From Gammaproteobacteria bacterium (GTDB lineage Bacteria > Pseudomonadota > Gammaproteobacteria > UBA6429 > Thiohalophilaceae), in NCBI GenBank assembly GCA_029880425.1, contig JAOUOK010000157.1, positions 1-5,478 of the forward strand: a stretch of DNA of 5,478 bases. Direction: 5' to 3'. Both the position numbers and the translations under genes were made by a program. This document shows, piece after piece, positions 1-4,482 of this stretch. The notes below the pieces were generated by a model. The model searched no databases. It had not been told where the DNA came from and saw only the letters and a program-made list of their open reading frames with translations. Position 1 is the stretch's first letter, and every line of letters begins with the position of its first letter.

Positions 1-53
1 ATTGGTGATAAACCAATGAGTAAAGCCGTTGCTGCTGTGATGATTTTTTTCAT
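1..53 (-). CDS. soxA: SoxA N-terminus (diheme/monoheme cytochrome c subunit of SoxXA), partial at window edge
   Basis: An ATG on the minus strand at 53-51 opens a frame that runs off the window after 17 codons: MKKIITAATALLIGLSP. This is the start of a Sec signal peptide, with a lysine n-region followed by a hydrophobic core. An AGGAG Shine-Dalgarno at 66-62 lies 8 bases upstream, and the gene starts 50 bases after the soxZ stop. The identification as SoxA is inferred from the common soxX-Y-Z-A order and the secretion signal; no heme motif is inside the window. SoxA pairs with SoxX in the periplasm to form the cytochrome that joins thiosulfate oxidatively to the SoxY cysteine. Another secreted Sox protein, such as SoxB, is the main alternative. 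Confidence 0.72.
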   Translation of the reverse strand, partial: MKKIITAATALLIGLSP

Positions 54-103
54 TTTAAAAACTCCTGTCATCTAAATGATAAGGATGAATGTAATTATTT
101 TTA

Positions 104-421
104 TTAACGAACTTTAGTCGAAGCCGAATCCGAACCACCCATGTTATCAGACCAGCTTAATTCAACGGTATCGCCTTTGTTGGCGCCATTGAACTGGAAT
201 GAAAGGTAAGGGTTTTTCGAAATTGCACCGCTCCATTCCGCGATAATGACGTCTTTGCCATTATGCTTACCGCTCACGGTTTGAATGAAATGTGCAGGGA
301 CTTTCTTGCCCGTTTTCTTATCTTTACGTAATCCCGTTTCCATTGGATGCGTGATTAACGCTTTAACTGTCGCTGTGCCACCTTTGTTTGATGCACGTAA
401 GCGGATTGTCTTTTTAGCCAT
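104..421 (-). CDS. soxZ: SoxZ, sulfur-compound carrier scaffold subunit
   Basis: SoxZ is the cysteine-free partner of SoxY. The SoxYZ heterodimer is the periplasmic carrier on which thiosulfate sulfur is processed. The 105-residue length is normal for the family. Conserved family blocks are visible: THPMETG at residues 24-30, VPAHFI at 41-46, the NPYLSF strand at 70-75, and SWSDNMGG at 89-96 near the C-terminus. There is no signal peptide, as is usual for SoxZ, which is thought to be exported by hitch-hiking with Tat-exported SoxY. The start is fixed by AGGAG at 435-431, 9 bases before the ATG. The gene follows soxY by 26 bases, so they are presumably co-transcribed and translated in stoichiometric amounts. 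Nothing is truncated or odd. Confidence 0.96.
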   Translation of the reverse strand: MAKKTIRLRASNKGGTATVKALITHPMETGLRKDKKTGKKVPAHFIQTVSGKHNGKDVIIAEWSGAISKNPYLSFQFNGANKGDTVELSWSDNMGGSDSASTKVR

Positions 422-447
422 AATATATATCTCCTGAGATTCGGGAA

Positions 448-909
448 TTAACCGCCACAGCCACCGATGGTAACTTTGACTTCTTTACGTGCGCTGTATG
501 CTTTACCGCCTGCTTTAACCACCGCGATAACCGCAGATGTTTTTTGCATTTTGATACGTGTTGCCACGAAGCCTTGCGCCGACCCTTTCAGGTTGAAATT
601 AGATGTTAATGGGCTGTTGTTCTTTTCAGCAAAAATACTGATAGAAGAAACATCGCCGATTGAGGTTTTAACAGTTACCGGTACCACTGCACCGTTTTCA
701 GCAATATCCGGGGCTTTGATTTGAATGTCGCCACTGGTTGCTGTTGTGCCGATACCTAAGCCACTTAATGCATCAGGTACTGACTTGGCTTCGAAAGCCG
801 ATTTAGGCCATGCGGCCATAACTGCACGTGGGCTTAACAGACCGGCACTGACCGCTACTGCGACACCGCTGGCTGCCAGTGTGCCCTTCATGAATGTTCT
901 ACGTTGCAT
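448..909 (-). CDS. soxY: SoxY, thiosulfate-binding sulfur carrier with Tat signal
   Basis: SoxY carries the Sox pathway intermediates covalently on a cysteine in a flexible C-terminal arm. The 153-residue protein ends in the diagnostic GGCGG, with the carrier cysteine at residue 151. The N-terminus is a twin-arginine signal: RRTFMKG with the arginines at 3-4, then a weakly hydrophobic stretch, with probable cleavage after AVMA (residue 32). The protein is therefore folded, probably together with SoxZ, before export to the periplasm. GGAGA at 921-917 is 7 bases upstream of the chosen ATG. It sits between soxX (37 bases upstream) and soxZ (26 bases downstream) in a classic soxXYZ order. The arm motif, Tat signal and neighbours together leave little doubt. 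Confidence 0.97.
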   Translation of the reverse strand: MQRRTFMKGTLAASGVAVAVSAGLLSPRAVMAAWPKSAFEAKSVPDALSGLGIGTTATSGDIQIKAPDIAENGAVVPVTVKTSIGDVSSISIFAEKNNSPLTSNFNLKGSAQGFVATRIKMQKTSAVIAVVKAGGKAYSARKEVKVTIGGCGG

Positions 910-946
910 TATTGATTCTCCAAAATTTTTTTATTCGGTTTAATGA

Positions 947-1315
947 TTAAAGGGTTAATACCCATTCAGTAATAGCATTAATTTCTTTTTTGCTAAGTAC
1001 TTCATGTTTGCCGAATGGAGGCATAGTTGTATTTGGGTTAGCTTTTGTGGCATCAAAAATTTGATTAAAAATTTGTTGACGCGATAAACGTTTGCTAACG
1101 CCAGTCAATGGTGGCCCCATATTACCCGCAAGGTGTGCACCTGTGTAATCATGACAAGTAAAGCAATTGCCTTTTTTACGGTTTTCAGCGACTTTTTTAC
1201 CTGCAGCGGCTAACTCATCATCTACTGCCATCGCGGTAGTTGGAGTTAAAGCTGCTGTACCTAGAAGCATTAGTGCTGCACTTGCTGTAGTTAGGAATTT
1301 GGCGGTTTTCCGCAT
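947..1315 (-). CDS. soxX: SoxX, monoheme cytochrome c subunit of SoxXA
   Basis: SoxX accepts electrons in the SoxXA complex when thiosulfate is joined to SoxY. The 122-residue product has a Sec signal peptide (MRKTAK n-region, cleavage probably after AMA at residue 30). One heme c site follows, CFTCH, with cysteines 51 and 54 and axial histidine 55. M98 in TTMPPFG is the likely distal ligand. The GPPLTG segment at 67-72 and the C-terminal EINAITEWV helix at 111-119 are typical of class I cytochromes. At this length it is a short-form SoxX. The open frame extends 7 codons further upstream (ATG at 1336), but those codons include the strong AGGAGGAG Shine-Dalgarno, so the ATG at 1315 is preferred. 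It appears to be the first gene of the sox operon. I find no convincing -35/-10 pair directly upstream. Confidence 0.94.
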   Translation of the reverse strand: MRKTAKFLTTASAALMLLGTAALTPTTAMAVDDELAAAGKKVAENRKKGNCFTCHDYTGAHLAGNMGPPLTGVSKRLSRQQIFNQIFDATKANPNTTMPPFGKHEVLSKKEINAITEWVLTL

Positions 1316-1317
1316 GA

Positions 1318-1326
1318 TCTCCTCCT
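1318..1326 (-). promoter_or_regulatory. Ribosome binding site deciding the soxX start
   Basis: The minus strand reads AGGAGGAGA here, a near-perfect anti-16S match ending 2 bases before the ATG at 1315; its best core, AGGAGG, lies about 5 bases from the ATG. The upstream in-frame ATG at 1336 would translate this element as Glu-Glu-Glu and put charged residues ahead of the signal peptide, so it is unlikely to be used. Confidence 0.85.
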
Positions 1327-1358
1327 CGTTGTACAAGTTCTATAAGATTTTATTTTTA

Positions 1359-1402
1359 TTTTATGCTCACAAAAATAAGCATGTAGCTGGCAGAGCATAA
1401 AA
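1359..1402. repeat. 10-bp perfect inverted repeat upstream of soxX
   Basis: TTTTATGCTC at 1359-1368 is the exact reverse complement of GAGCATAAAA at 1393-1402, with a 24-base spacer. A further AGCAT lies inside the spacer at 1378-1382. The element is 44-87 bases upstream of the soxX ATG. It could be an operator for a dimeric regulator, or a hairpin in the 5' leader if transcription starts further upstream. It is not followed by a T-run in the soxX direction, so it does not look like a terminator. The function is inferred; only the symmetry is seen. Confidence 0.55.
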
Positions 1403-1519
1403 GATATTTGTTACACGCTGCTTTATCGCTAGCATTGCAGAAGTGAAAATATATCGCAAGTGTTGAATGAGAGTTTAGGTGTAATGCTTTAAAGACTCAC
1501 ATATTTATAAGTCTATAGG

Positions 1520-1554
1520 TGCATCCTGCATAGAGAATAATGCATGTTGCATGA
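1520..1554. repeat. Heptad-spaced TGCAT repeat cluster upstream of soxX
   Basis: TGCAT occurs at 1520, 1527, 1541 and 1548, all in one 7-base register. The missing fifth position, 1534, holds AGAAT, a 3/5 match. The two pairs, each TGCAT-N2-TGCAT, start 21 bases apart, about two helical turns, which would put them on the same DNA face. The cluster is about 205-240 bases upstream of the soxX ATG. This looks like an array of protein-binding iterons, perhaps for an activator or repressor of sox, but no known regulator site is recognised. Confidence 0.45.
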
Positions 1555-1622
1555 TGAGCTAGTTTTGATGATTTATATTGTTATATAACTATTTTCTTAT
1601 ATTCTTATAAGTGATTTTTAAA

Positions 1623-3053
1623 TTATTTTTTTGCACTTAGCTGGTGCAGTTCATTTTTAAATTCAATTAATCGCGCTTCGAGACGACTGGTTAAATAGAA
1701 ATCAATTTTTGGTATCTTTAAGGCAATCTCGATTTGTTTAATCGCGTCATGTGTTTGTCCAAGTAAATAATAATACTCAGACAAAGACTGGTGGCTATAC
1801 GCGGGCTTGTTAAGTTTAGCCTGGGTACGGGCAAGTAGCTGGTAAAGCTTGGGGTTTTTAGTTTCTGAGCTTACCTGGTTCTCAAGAATTTTATGCGCTA
1901 CCTTAATTTTATTTGCATTAAGTAATGTTTCAGCATAATACAGGTTAATTGTTTTGTTACCGGGATATATATTCAGCAGATTTTTGAATGTTTTAATGGC
2001 ACGAGGGTAAAGACGGGCATCGGTTTCAATTTGGGCTTTTAAAATATTGTAAGTAATCAGGTCTGGATTTTTCTTTAATAAGATTCGGCTTTGTTCCAAG
2101 GCTTGAGTATATTTCTTGTTTAATTGCAGGGCTAAGGCATAGCCATAACGAGTGGCTTGTTTGTTTTGATAATTACCAAGTTTTAATTTACTGGCGAATT
2201 CTTTTTCGATCTTGTTGATATCACTGCTAGCAAGAACCGATAATCGCGTTCTTAATAAATGGTATTTAATTGAAGTTTTATTAAGCTTGTTTTTGTATTG
2301 GCTGGCGCGGTGTTTTGCATCAGCAATACGTGCAGGGTTAACCGGATGTGTGCGTAGAAACTCGGGGATGTTATCGCCATAGAAACGAGACTGTTTATCC
2401 ATGGTGTCAAAAAAATCCGCCATACCATGAGGGTCAAATTCAGCACCAATTAAAAGTTTAATACCCATGCGATCAGCTTCTTTTTCATTTGCCCGGGTAA
2501 AGTTAATTTGTTGCTGGGCCTGGCCGGCTGCAACAGAGGCGAGCGCCGCCTGTCCAATATCATTATCCTGGCTGCCCAGTACCATGGCGGCAATCAGTGC
2601 GGCGATAATCGGAATATTGTTGGAGCTTTGTTCATATTGACGGGCATGGTGGCGTTGAGTGATGTGTGCAATTTCATGTGCCATAACGCCTGCCAGTTCA
2701 CTTTCAGACTTCGTCGCCAGGATTAATCCTGCATTGATGCCAATAAAGCCACCGGGTAGGGCAAATGCATTAATTGAGGAATCTTTAATAAGGAAAAAGT
2801 GAAAGGCTTGCTGGGTTTCAGAGTGGGCAACTAGACGAAAGCCAAGCTCATTCAAGTAATCCTGGATTAAAGGATCATCCAGTACTCCCCCAGCCCGGCG
2901 TATATTTCGAATGACCGCTTCCCCGGTTTGGTATTCTTCGAGAGGAGATATATTACCAGCATTATCGCCGATATTTGGCAGATCGATATTATCAGCACCA
3001 GTATTGAAGCTAAGCAGGCATAAAATAGTGTAAAACAGGAAACGGTAAAACAT
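1623..3053 (-). CDS. bepA: Periplasmic M48 metalloprotease with C-terminal helical/TPR-like repeats, BepA/YfgC family
   Basis: BepA-type proteases are periplasmic zinc proteases and chaperones that assist or clear outer-membrane proteins such as LptD at the BAM complex. The 476-residue length is close to E. coli BepA. A signal peptide covers about residues 1-20 (hydrophobic core FLFYTILCLLSF). The zinc motif is HEIAH at 126-130. The M48 glutamate lies in NEKEADR (E190 in ExxxD, with D194). H236 in RTHPVNP lines up with the histidine that switches BepA off. A hydrophobic helix follows the active site at about 147-160. Residues from about 260 to the end are alpha-helical with TPR-like repeats, for example around 315-360 and 400-445. 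The Shine-Dalgarno is weak (only AAGAA-like), suggesting modest expression. It is oriented with sox and divergent from tusA. A specific role in sulfur oxidation is not shown by the sequence; general envelope quality control is the simplest reading. Confidence 0.88.
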   Translation of the reverse strand: MFYRFLFYTILCLLSFNTGADNIDLPNIGDNAGNISPLEEYQTGEAVIRNIRRAGGVLDDPLIQDYLNELGFRLVAHSETQQAFHFFLIKDSSINAFALPGGFIGINAGLILATKSESELAGVMAHEIAHITQRHHARQYEQSSNNIPIIAALIAAMVLGSQDNDIGQAALASVAAGQAQQQINFTRANEKEADRMGIKLLIGAEFDPHGMADFFDTMDKQSRFYGDNIPEFLRTHPVNPARIADAKHRASQYKNKLNKTSIKYHLLRTRLSVLASSDINKIEKEFASKLKLGNYQNKQATRYGYALALQLNKKYTQALEQSRILLKKNPDLITYNILKAQIETDARLYPRAIKTFKNLLNIYPGNKTINLYYAETLLNANKIKVAHKILENQVSSETKNPKLYQLLARTQAKLNKPAYSHQSLSEYYYLLGQTHDAIKQIEIALKIPKIDFYLTSRLEARLIEFKNELHQLSAKK

Positions 3054-3253
3054 GTGTGATATTAGTTCTTTTATATTATTGTAATTATTCAGGACATGGT
3101 TTAATTCAAAGAGTTCAGTGAATATAATAGATTTGTAGTAAGTCTGCTTAGATATTCACAGCGATCATTAAAATTTATCCTGAATTTTGAGTTTAAGAAG
3201 AGAACGGAATAATTATCAGTAAATATATACTATTATATATACCTAATATAGAA

Positions 3254-3275
3254 GTCGAGACTGTATAATCTCGGC
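3254..3275. promoter_or_regulatory. Palindromic operator candidate enclosing a TATAAT box
   Basis: GTCGAGA at 3254-3260 faces TCTCGGC at 3269-3275 across 8 bases, with six Watson-Crick pairs and one G-T mismatch. A perfect TATAAT (3264-3269) lies across the centre. No good -35 is found 16-18 bases upstream, so if this is a promoter it may need an activator, or the palindrome may be an operator that blocks it. It lies midway between the two divergent genes. Confidence 0.4.
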
Positions 3276-3328
3276 GATTTAGTGAATTTTTGTTGTGTTC
3301 TAATTCTATATGACATATAAGTAATAGA

Positions 3329-3357
3329 TTGTTTGCTAATATGCTCAGCAATATAAA
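3329..3357 (+). promoter_or_regulatory. Sigma-70-like promoter for tusA
   Basis: TTGTTT (3329-3334) and TATAAA (3352-3357) are separated by exactly 17 bases, predicting a start near 3364 and a leader of about 29 bases before the tusA ATG. The spacer contains a short inverted repeat, TTGCT (3333-3337) and AGCAA (3347-3351), and the motif TATGCTCAGC (3340-3349), which is also found near soxX with one change. The -35 matches only three of six consensus bases, so regulation is plausible. Confidence 0.55.
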
Positions 3358-3392
3358 ATTTTTAATGTTTAATTTTTAACTAGGAGAGATCA

Positions 3393-3623
3393 ATGGCTGA
3401 TTTCGATCAAGAACTCGATGCAAGTGGTTTAAACTGCCCATTACCAATTCTGCGTGCTAAGAAAGCATTAGCAGGTATGACTGCAGGTCAAGTACTGCAC
3501 ATTATTGCAACTGACCCAGGTGCAGTAAAAGATTTTGAAGCTTTTGCTAAGCAAACAGGTAACGAGCTTATGGAATCAAAAGAAGAAGGCGGTAAATTCG
3601 TTTTCTTAATGAAGAAAAACTAA
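3393..3623 (+). CDS. tusA: TusA-family sulfurtransferase (sulfur carrier)
   Basis: TusA proteins are small cytoplasmic sulfur carriers that hold persulfide sulfur on the cysteine of a CPxP motif. This 76-residue protein has CPLP at 15-18 with the acceptor C15, preceded by DASGLN. The rest of the IF3-C-like fold is also present, with a VLHIIATDPGAVKDFEAF segment at about 34-51. The start is supported by AGGAG at 3382-3386, 6 bases upstream. It is followed directly by a terminator, so it is probably transcribed largely alone. TusA can serve tRNA 2-thiolation or feed sulfur to rDsr/sHdr oxidation. The neighbouring dsrE-type and sox genes favour the oxidation role here, but that is inference from context. 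Confidence 0.95.
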   Translation: MADFDQELDASGLNCPLPILRAKKALAGMTAGQVLHIIATDPGAVKDFEAFAKQTGNELMESKEEGGKFVFLMKKN

Positions 3624-3645
3624 GATTTAGTTTTTTCAAGAAAGG

Positions 3646-3678
3646 CCAGCTAAACCCGTGTTTAGCTGGTTTTTTTTT
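3646..3678 (+). terminator. Rho-independent terminator after tusA
   Basis: A perfect 10-bp stem, CCAGCTAAAC (3646-3655) with GTTTAGCTGG (3660-3669), has a 4-base loop and is followed by nine T residues (3670-3678). It lies 22 bases after the tusA stop. It implies that the dsrE-type gene downstream is read from its own promoter or by partial read-through; I could not identify a clear promoter between 3679 and 3751. Confidence 0.95.
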
Positions 3679-3737
3679 GCTTTTAAGAAACTAAAGGCTG
3701 AAAAATAACTCTCTTAATAATCATCTCAATAATTTTC

Positions 3738-3745
3738 AAAAGGTG
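3738..3745 (+). promoter_or_regulatory. Ribosome binding site deciding the dsrE-type start
   Basis: AAAAGGTG lies 8 bases (counting from AAGG) before the ATG at 3752. An in-frame GTG at 3743 overlaps this element and has no separate Shine-Dalgarno, so the ATG is the better start and the protein begins MSEKK. Confidence 0.75.
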
Positions 3746-3751
3746 TACATT

Positions 3752-4231
3752 ATGTCAGAAAAGAAATTAGCGATTATTGCCACTAAAGGCACATTAGACT
3801 GGGGTTACCCTCCGTTTATCCTGGCTTCAACAGCTTCCGCGCTGGGTTATGAAGTAGAAATTTTCTTCACATTCTATGGCCTTCAATTACTGAAGAAAAA
3901 AATGGATGTATCGGTTAGCCCATTAGGAAACCCGGGTATGCCGATGCCGATGGCGATGGACAAATGGTTCCCGGTATTGGGTACAGCCATCCCGGGCATG
4001 CAAAGCATGATGACCATGATGATGAAAAACAAAATGAAATCGAAAGGTGTTGCCAGCCTGGAAGAATTACGAGAGCTTTGTGTCGAAGCAGAAGTACGCA
4101 TTATTGCCTGCCAAATGACGGTTGATTTATTTGATTTAGATCCAAAAGCCTTCATTGATGGTGTTGAATTTGGTGGTGCTGCATTATTCTTCGAATTTGC
4201 AGGCGAAGCTGATATCAGCCTGTTTATGTAA
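3752..4231 (+). CDS. DsrE/DsrF/DsrH-like sulfur-transfer protein (DsrE2/DsrE3 type)
   Basis: This 159-residue protein belongs to the DsrE-like sulfur-transfer family commonly found next to tusA in sulfur oxidisers, where it exchanges persulfide or thiosulfonate groups with TusA. Family features seen are the N-terminal KLAIIATKGTLDW strand-loop (5-17), YPPFILASTASALGYEVEIFFTFYG (19-43), SPLGNPGMP (56-64), IPGM (80-83), the helix around EELRELC (104-110) and the active-site region IIACQMTVDLF (117-127), then FGGAALFFEFAGEADISLFM at the C-terminus. C120 is the expected sulfur-binding cysteine; C110 is a second candidate. The central segment (about 62-95) is very rich in methionine. No signal peptide is seen; residues 20-45 are hydrophobic and could associate with the membrane as proposed for some DsrE2 proteins. 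Assignment to DsrE2 versus DsrE3 needs a tree, so no symbol is given. Confidence 0.9.
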   Translation: MSEKKLAIIATKGTLDWGYPPFILASTASALGYEVEIFFTFYGLQLLKKKMDVSVSPLGNPGMPMPMAMDKWFPVLGTAIPGMQSMMTMMMKNKMKSKGVASLEELRELCVEAEVRIIACQMTVDLFDLDPKAFIDGVEFGGAALFFEFAGEADISLFM

Positions 4232-4278
4232 AGAATTATCCCTCGAAAATATCACTGGGGGAGTCAAATATAATAATA

Positions 4279-4319
4279 CTGGGCATCTATTTACAGTTAG
4301 CGCTGTAATAGATGACCAG
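4279..4319. repeat. Long imperfect hairpin downstream of the dsrE-type gene
   Basis: Three nested arm pairs give 16 base pairs: CTGG/CCAG (4279-4282 with 4316-4319), CATCTATT/AATAGATG (4284-4291 with 4307-4314) and ACAG/CTGT (4293-4296 with 4303-4306). They are interrupted by one G-A mismatch and one bulged T, with a TTAGCG loop. It starts 48 bases after the dsrE-type stop. No T-run follows on either strand, so it is not a standard intrinsic terminator. It could protect the 3' end of the dsrE mRNA, act with Rho, or be a dispersed repeat. Confidence 0.6.
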
Positions 4320-4362
4320 AAATAAAGATTATCCGGTAATAATAATTGCAAAAAGTATCTTA

Positions 4363-4402
4363 ATAATACGTTGTTGCCGCTTAATCATTCTGGGCGTATT
4401 AT
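4363..4402. repeat. 8-bp inverted repeat bracketing the promoter of the 303-residue gene
   Basis: ATAATACG (4363-4370) and CGTATTAT (4395-4402) are exact reverse complements, 24 bases apart. One arm abuts the -35 element and the other contains the -10 box of the promoter described at 4374-4402. That placement suggests an operator at which a bound regulator would occlude polymerase. A chance AT-rich repeat cannot be ruled out. Confidence 0.45.
4374..4402 (+). promoter_or_regulatory. Sigma-70-like promoter for the secreted 303-residue protein
   Basis: TTGCCG (4374-4379) and TATTAT (4397-4402) match four and five of six consensus bases and are separated by exactly 17 bases. Transcription would begin near 4409, giving a leader of about 74 bases. 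This leader includes a short AAAGCA/TGCTTT inverted repeat (4420-4425 with 4435-4440). Confidence 0.55.
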
Positions 4403-4482
4403 CGTTACAGCTCTAATTCAAAGCAGTGTTTTGATGCTTTTACAGATATAAAATAATAAATATTTTTCGAGGAAAAAATTCA

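Larger units (their letters stand above)
1337..1622. other. Gene-free gap between the M48 protease gene and soxX
   Basis: No believable open frame, RNA gene or intrinsic terminator is visible here. The gap holds the inverted repeat at 1359-1402, the TGCAT repeat cluster at 1520-1554 and AT-rich sequence next to the protease stop (1565-1622). It must contain the sox promoter unless soxX is read from the protease gene. With no clear terminator after the protease, read-through into soxX cannot be excluded. Confidence 0.6.
3054..3392. other. Divergent AT-rich regulatory region between the M48 gene and tusA
   Basis: This stretch has no credible gene. On the plus strand it holds the best tusA promoter (3329-3357), a second overlapping candidate with TTGTGT at 3293-3298, 17 bases, then TATAAG at 3316-3321, and a palindrome over a perfect TATAAT at 3254-3275. 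Long AT runs, notably 3221-3250, could act as UP elements or bent DNA. I could not find a convincing minus-strand promoter for the protease gene, although TATTAT/TATATT-like hexamers exist at 3129-3121. Confidence 0.6.

Noticed and set aside
467..943. Plus-strand open frames opposite soxY
   Set aside because: They lie antisense to a confidently identified gene, lack ribosome binding sites and have no recognisable domain; they are shadows of the soxY codons.
1316..1336. Longer soxX starting at the ATG at 1336
   Set aside because: The extra codons contain the strong AGGAGGAG ribosome binding site, would place three glutamates before the signal peptide, and have no site of their own.
1493..1514. 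Short inverted repeat AGACT/AGTCT between the protease gene and soxX, considered as a protease terminator
   Set aside because: Only 5 bp, AT-rich loop and no T-run; expected by chance.
3170..3188. AAAATT/AATTTT inverted repeat in the divergent gap
   Set aside because: Six AT pairs in very AT-rich DNA carry little information.
3743..3751. GTG start for the dsrE-type gene
   Set aside because: It overlaps the Shine-Dalgarno of the ATG at 3752 and adds only three unconserved residues.
3883..4155. Minus-strand open frame inside the dsrE-type gene
   Set aside because: Antisense to a conserved gene; its apparent composition reflects the methionine-rich segment read backwards.
4463..4477. TTTTTC-GAG-GAAAAA hairpin around the ribosome binding site of the 303-residue gene
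   Set aside because: The stem is almost all A-T with a 3-base loop, too weak to argue for translational control.
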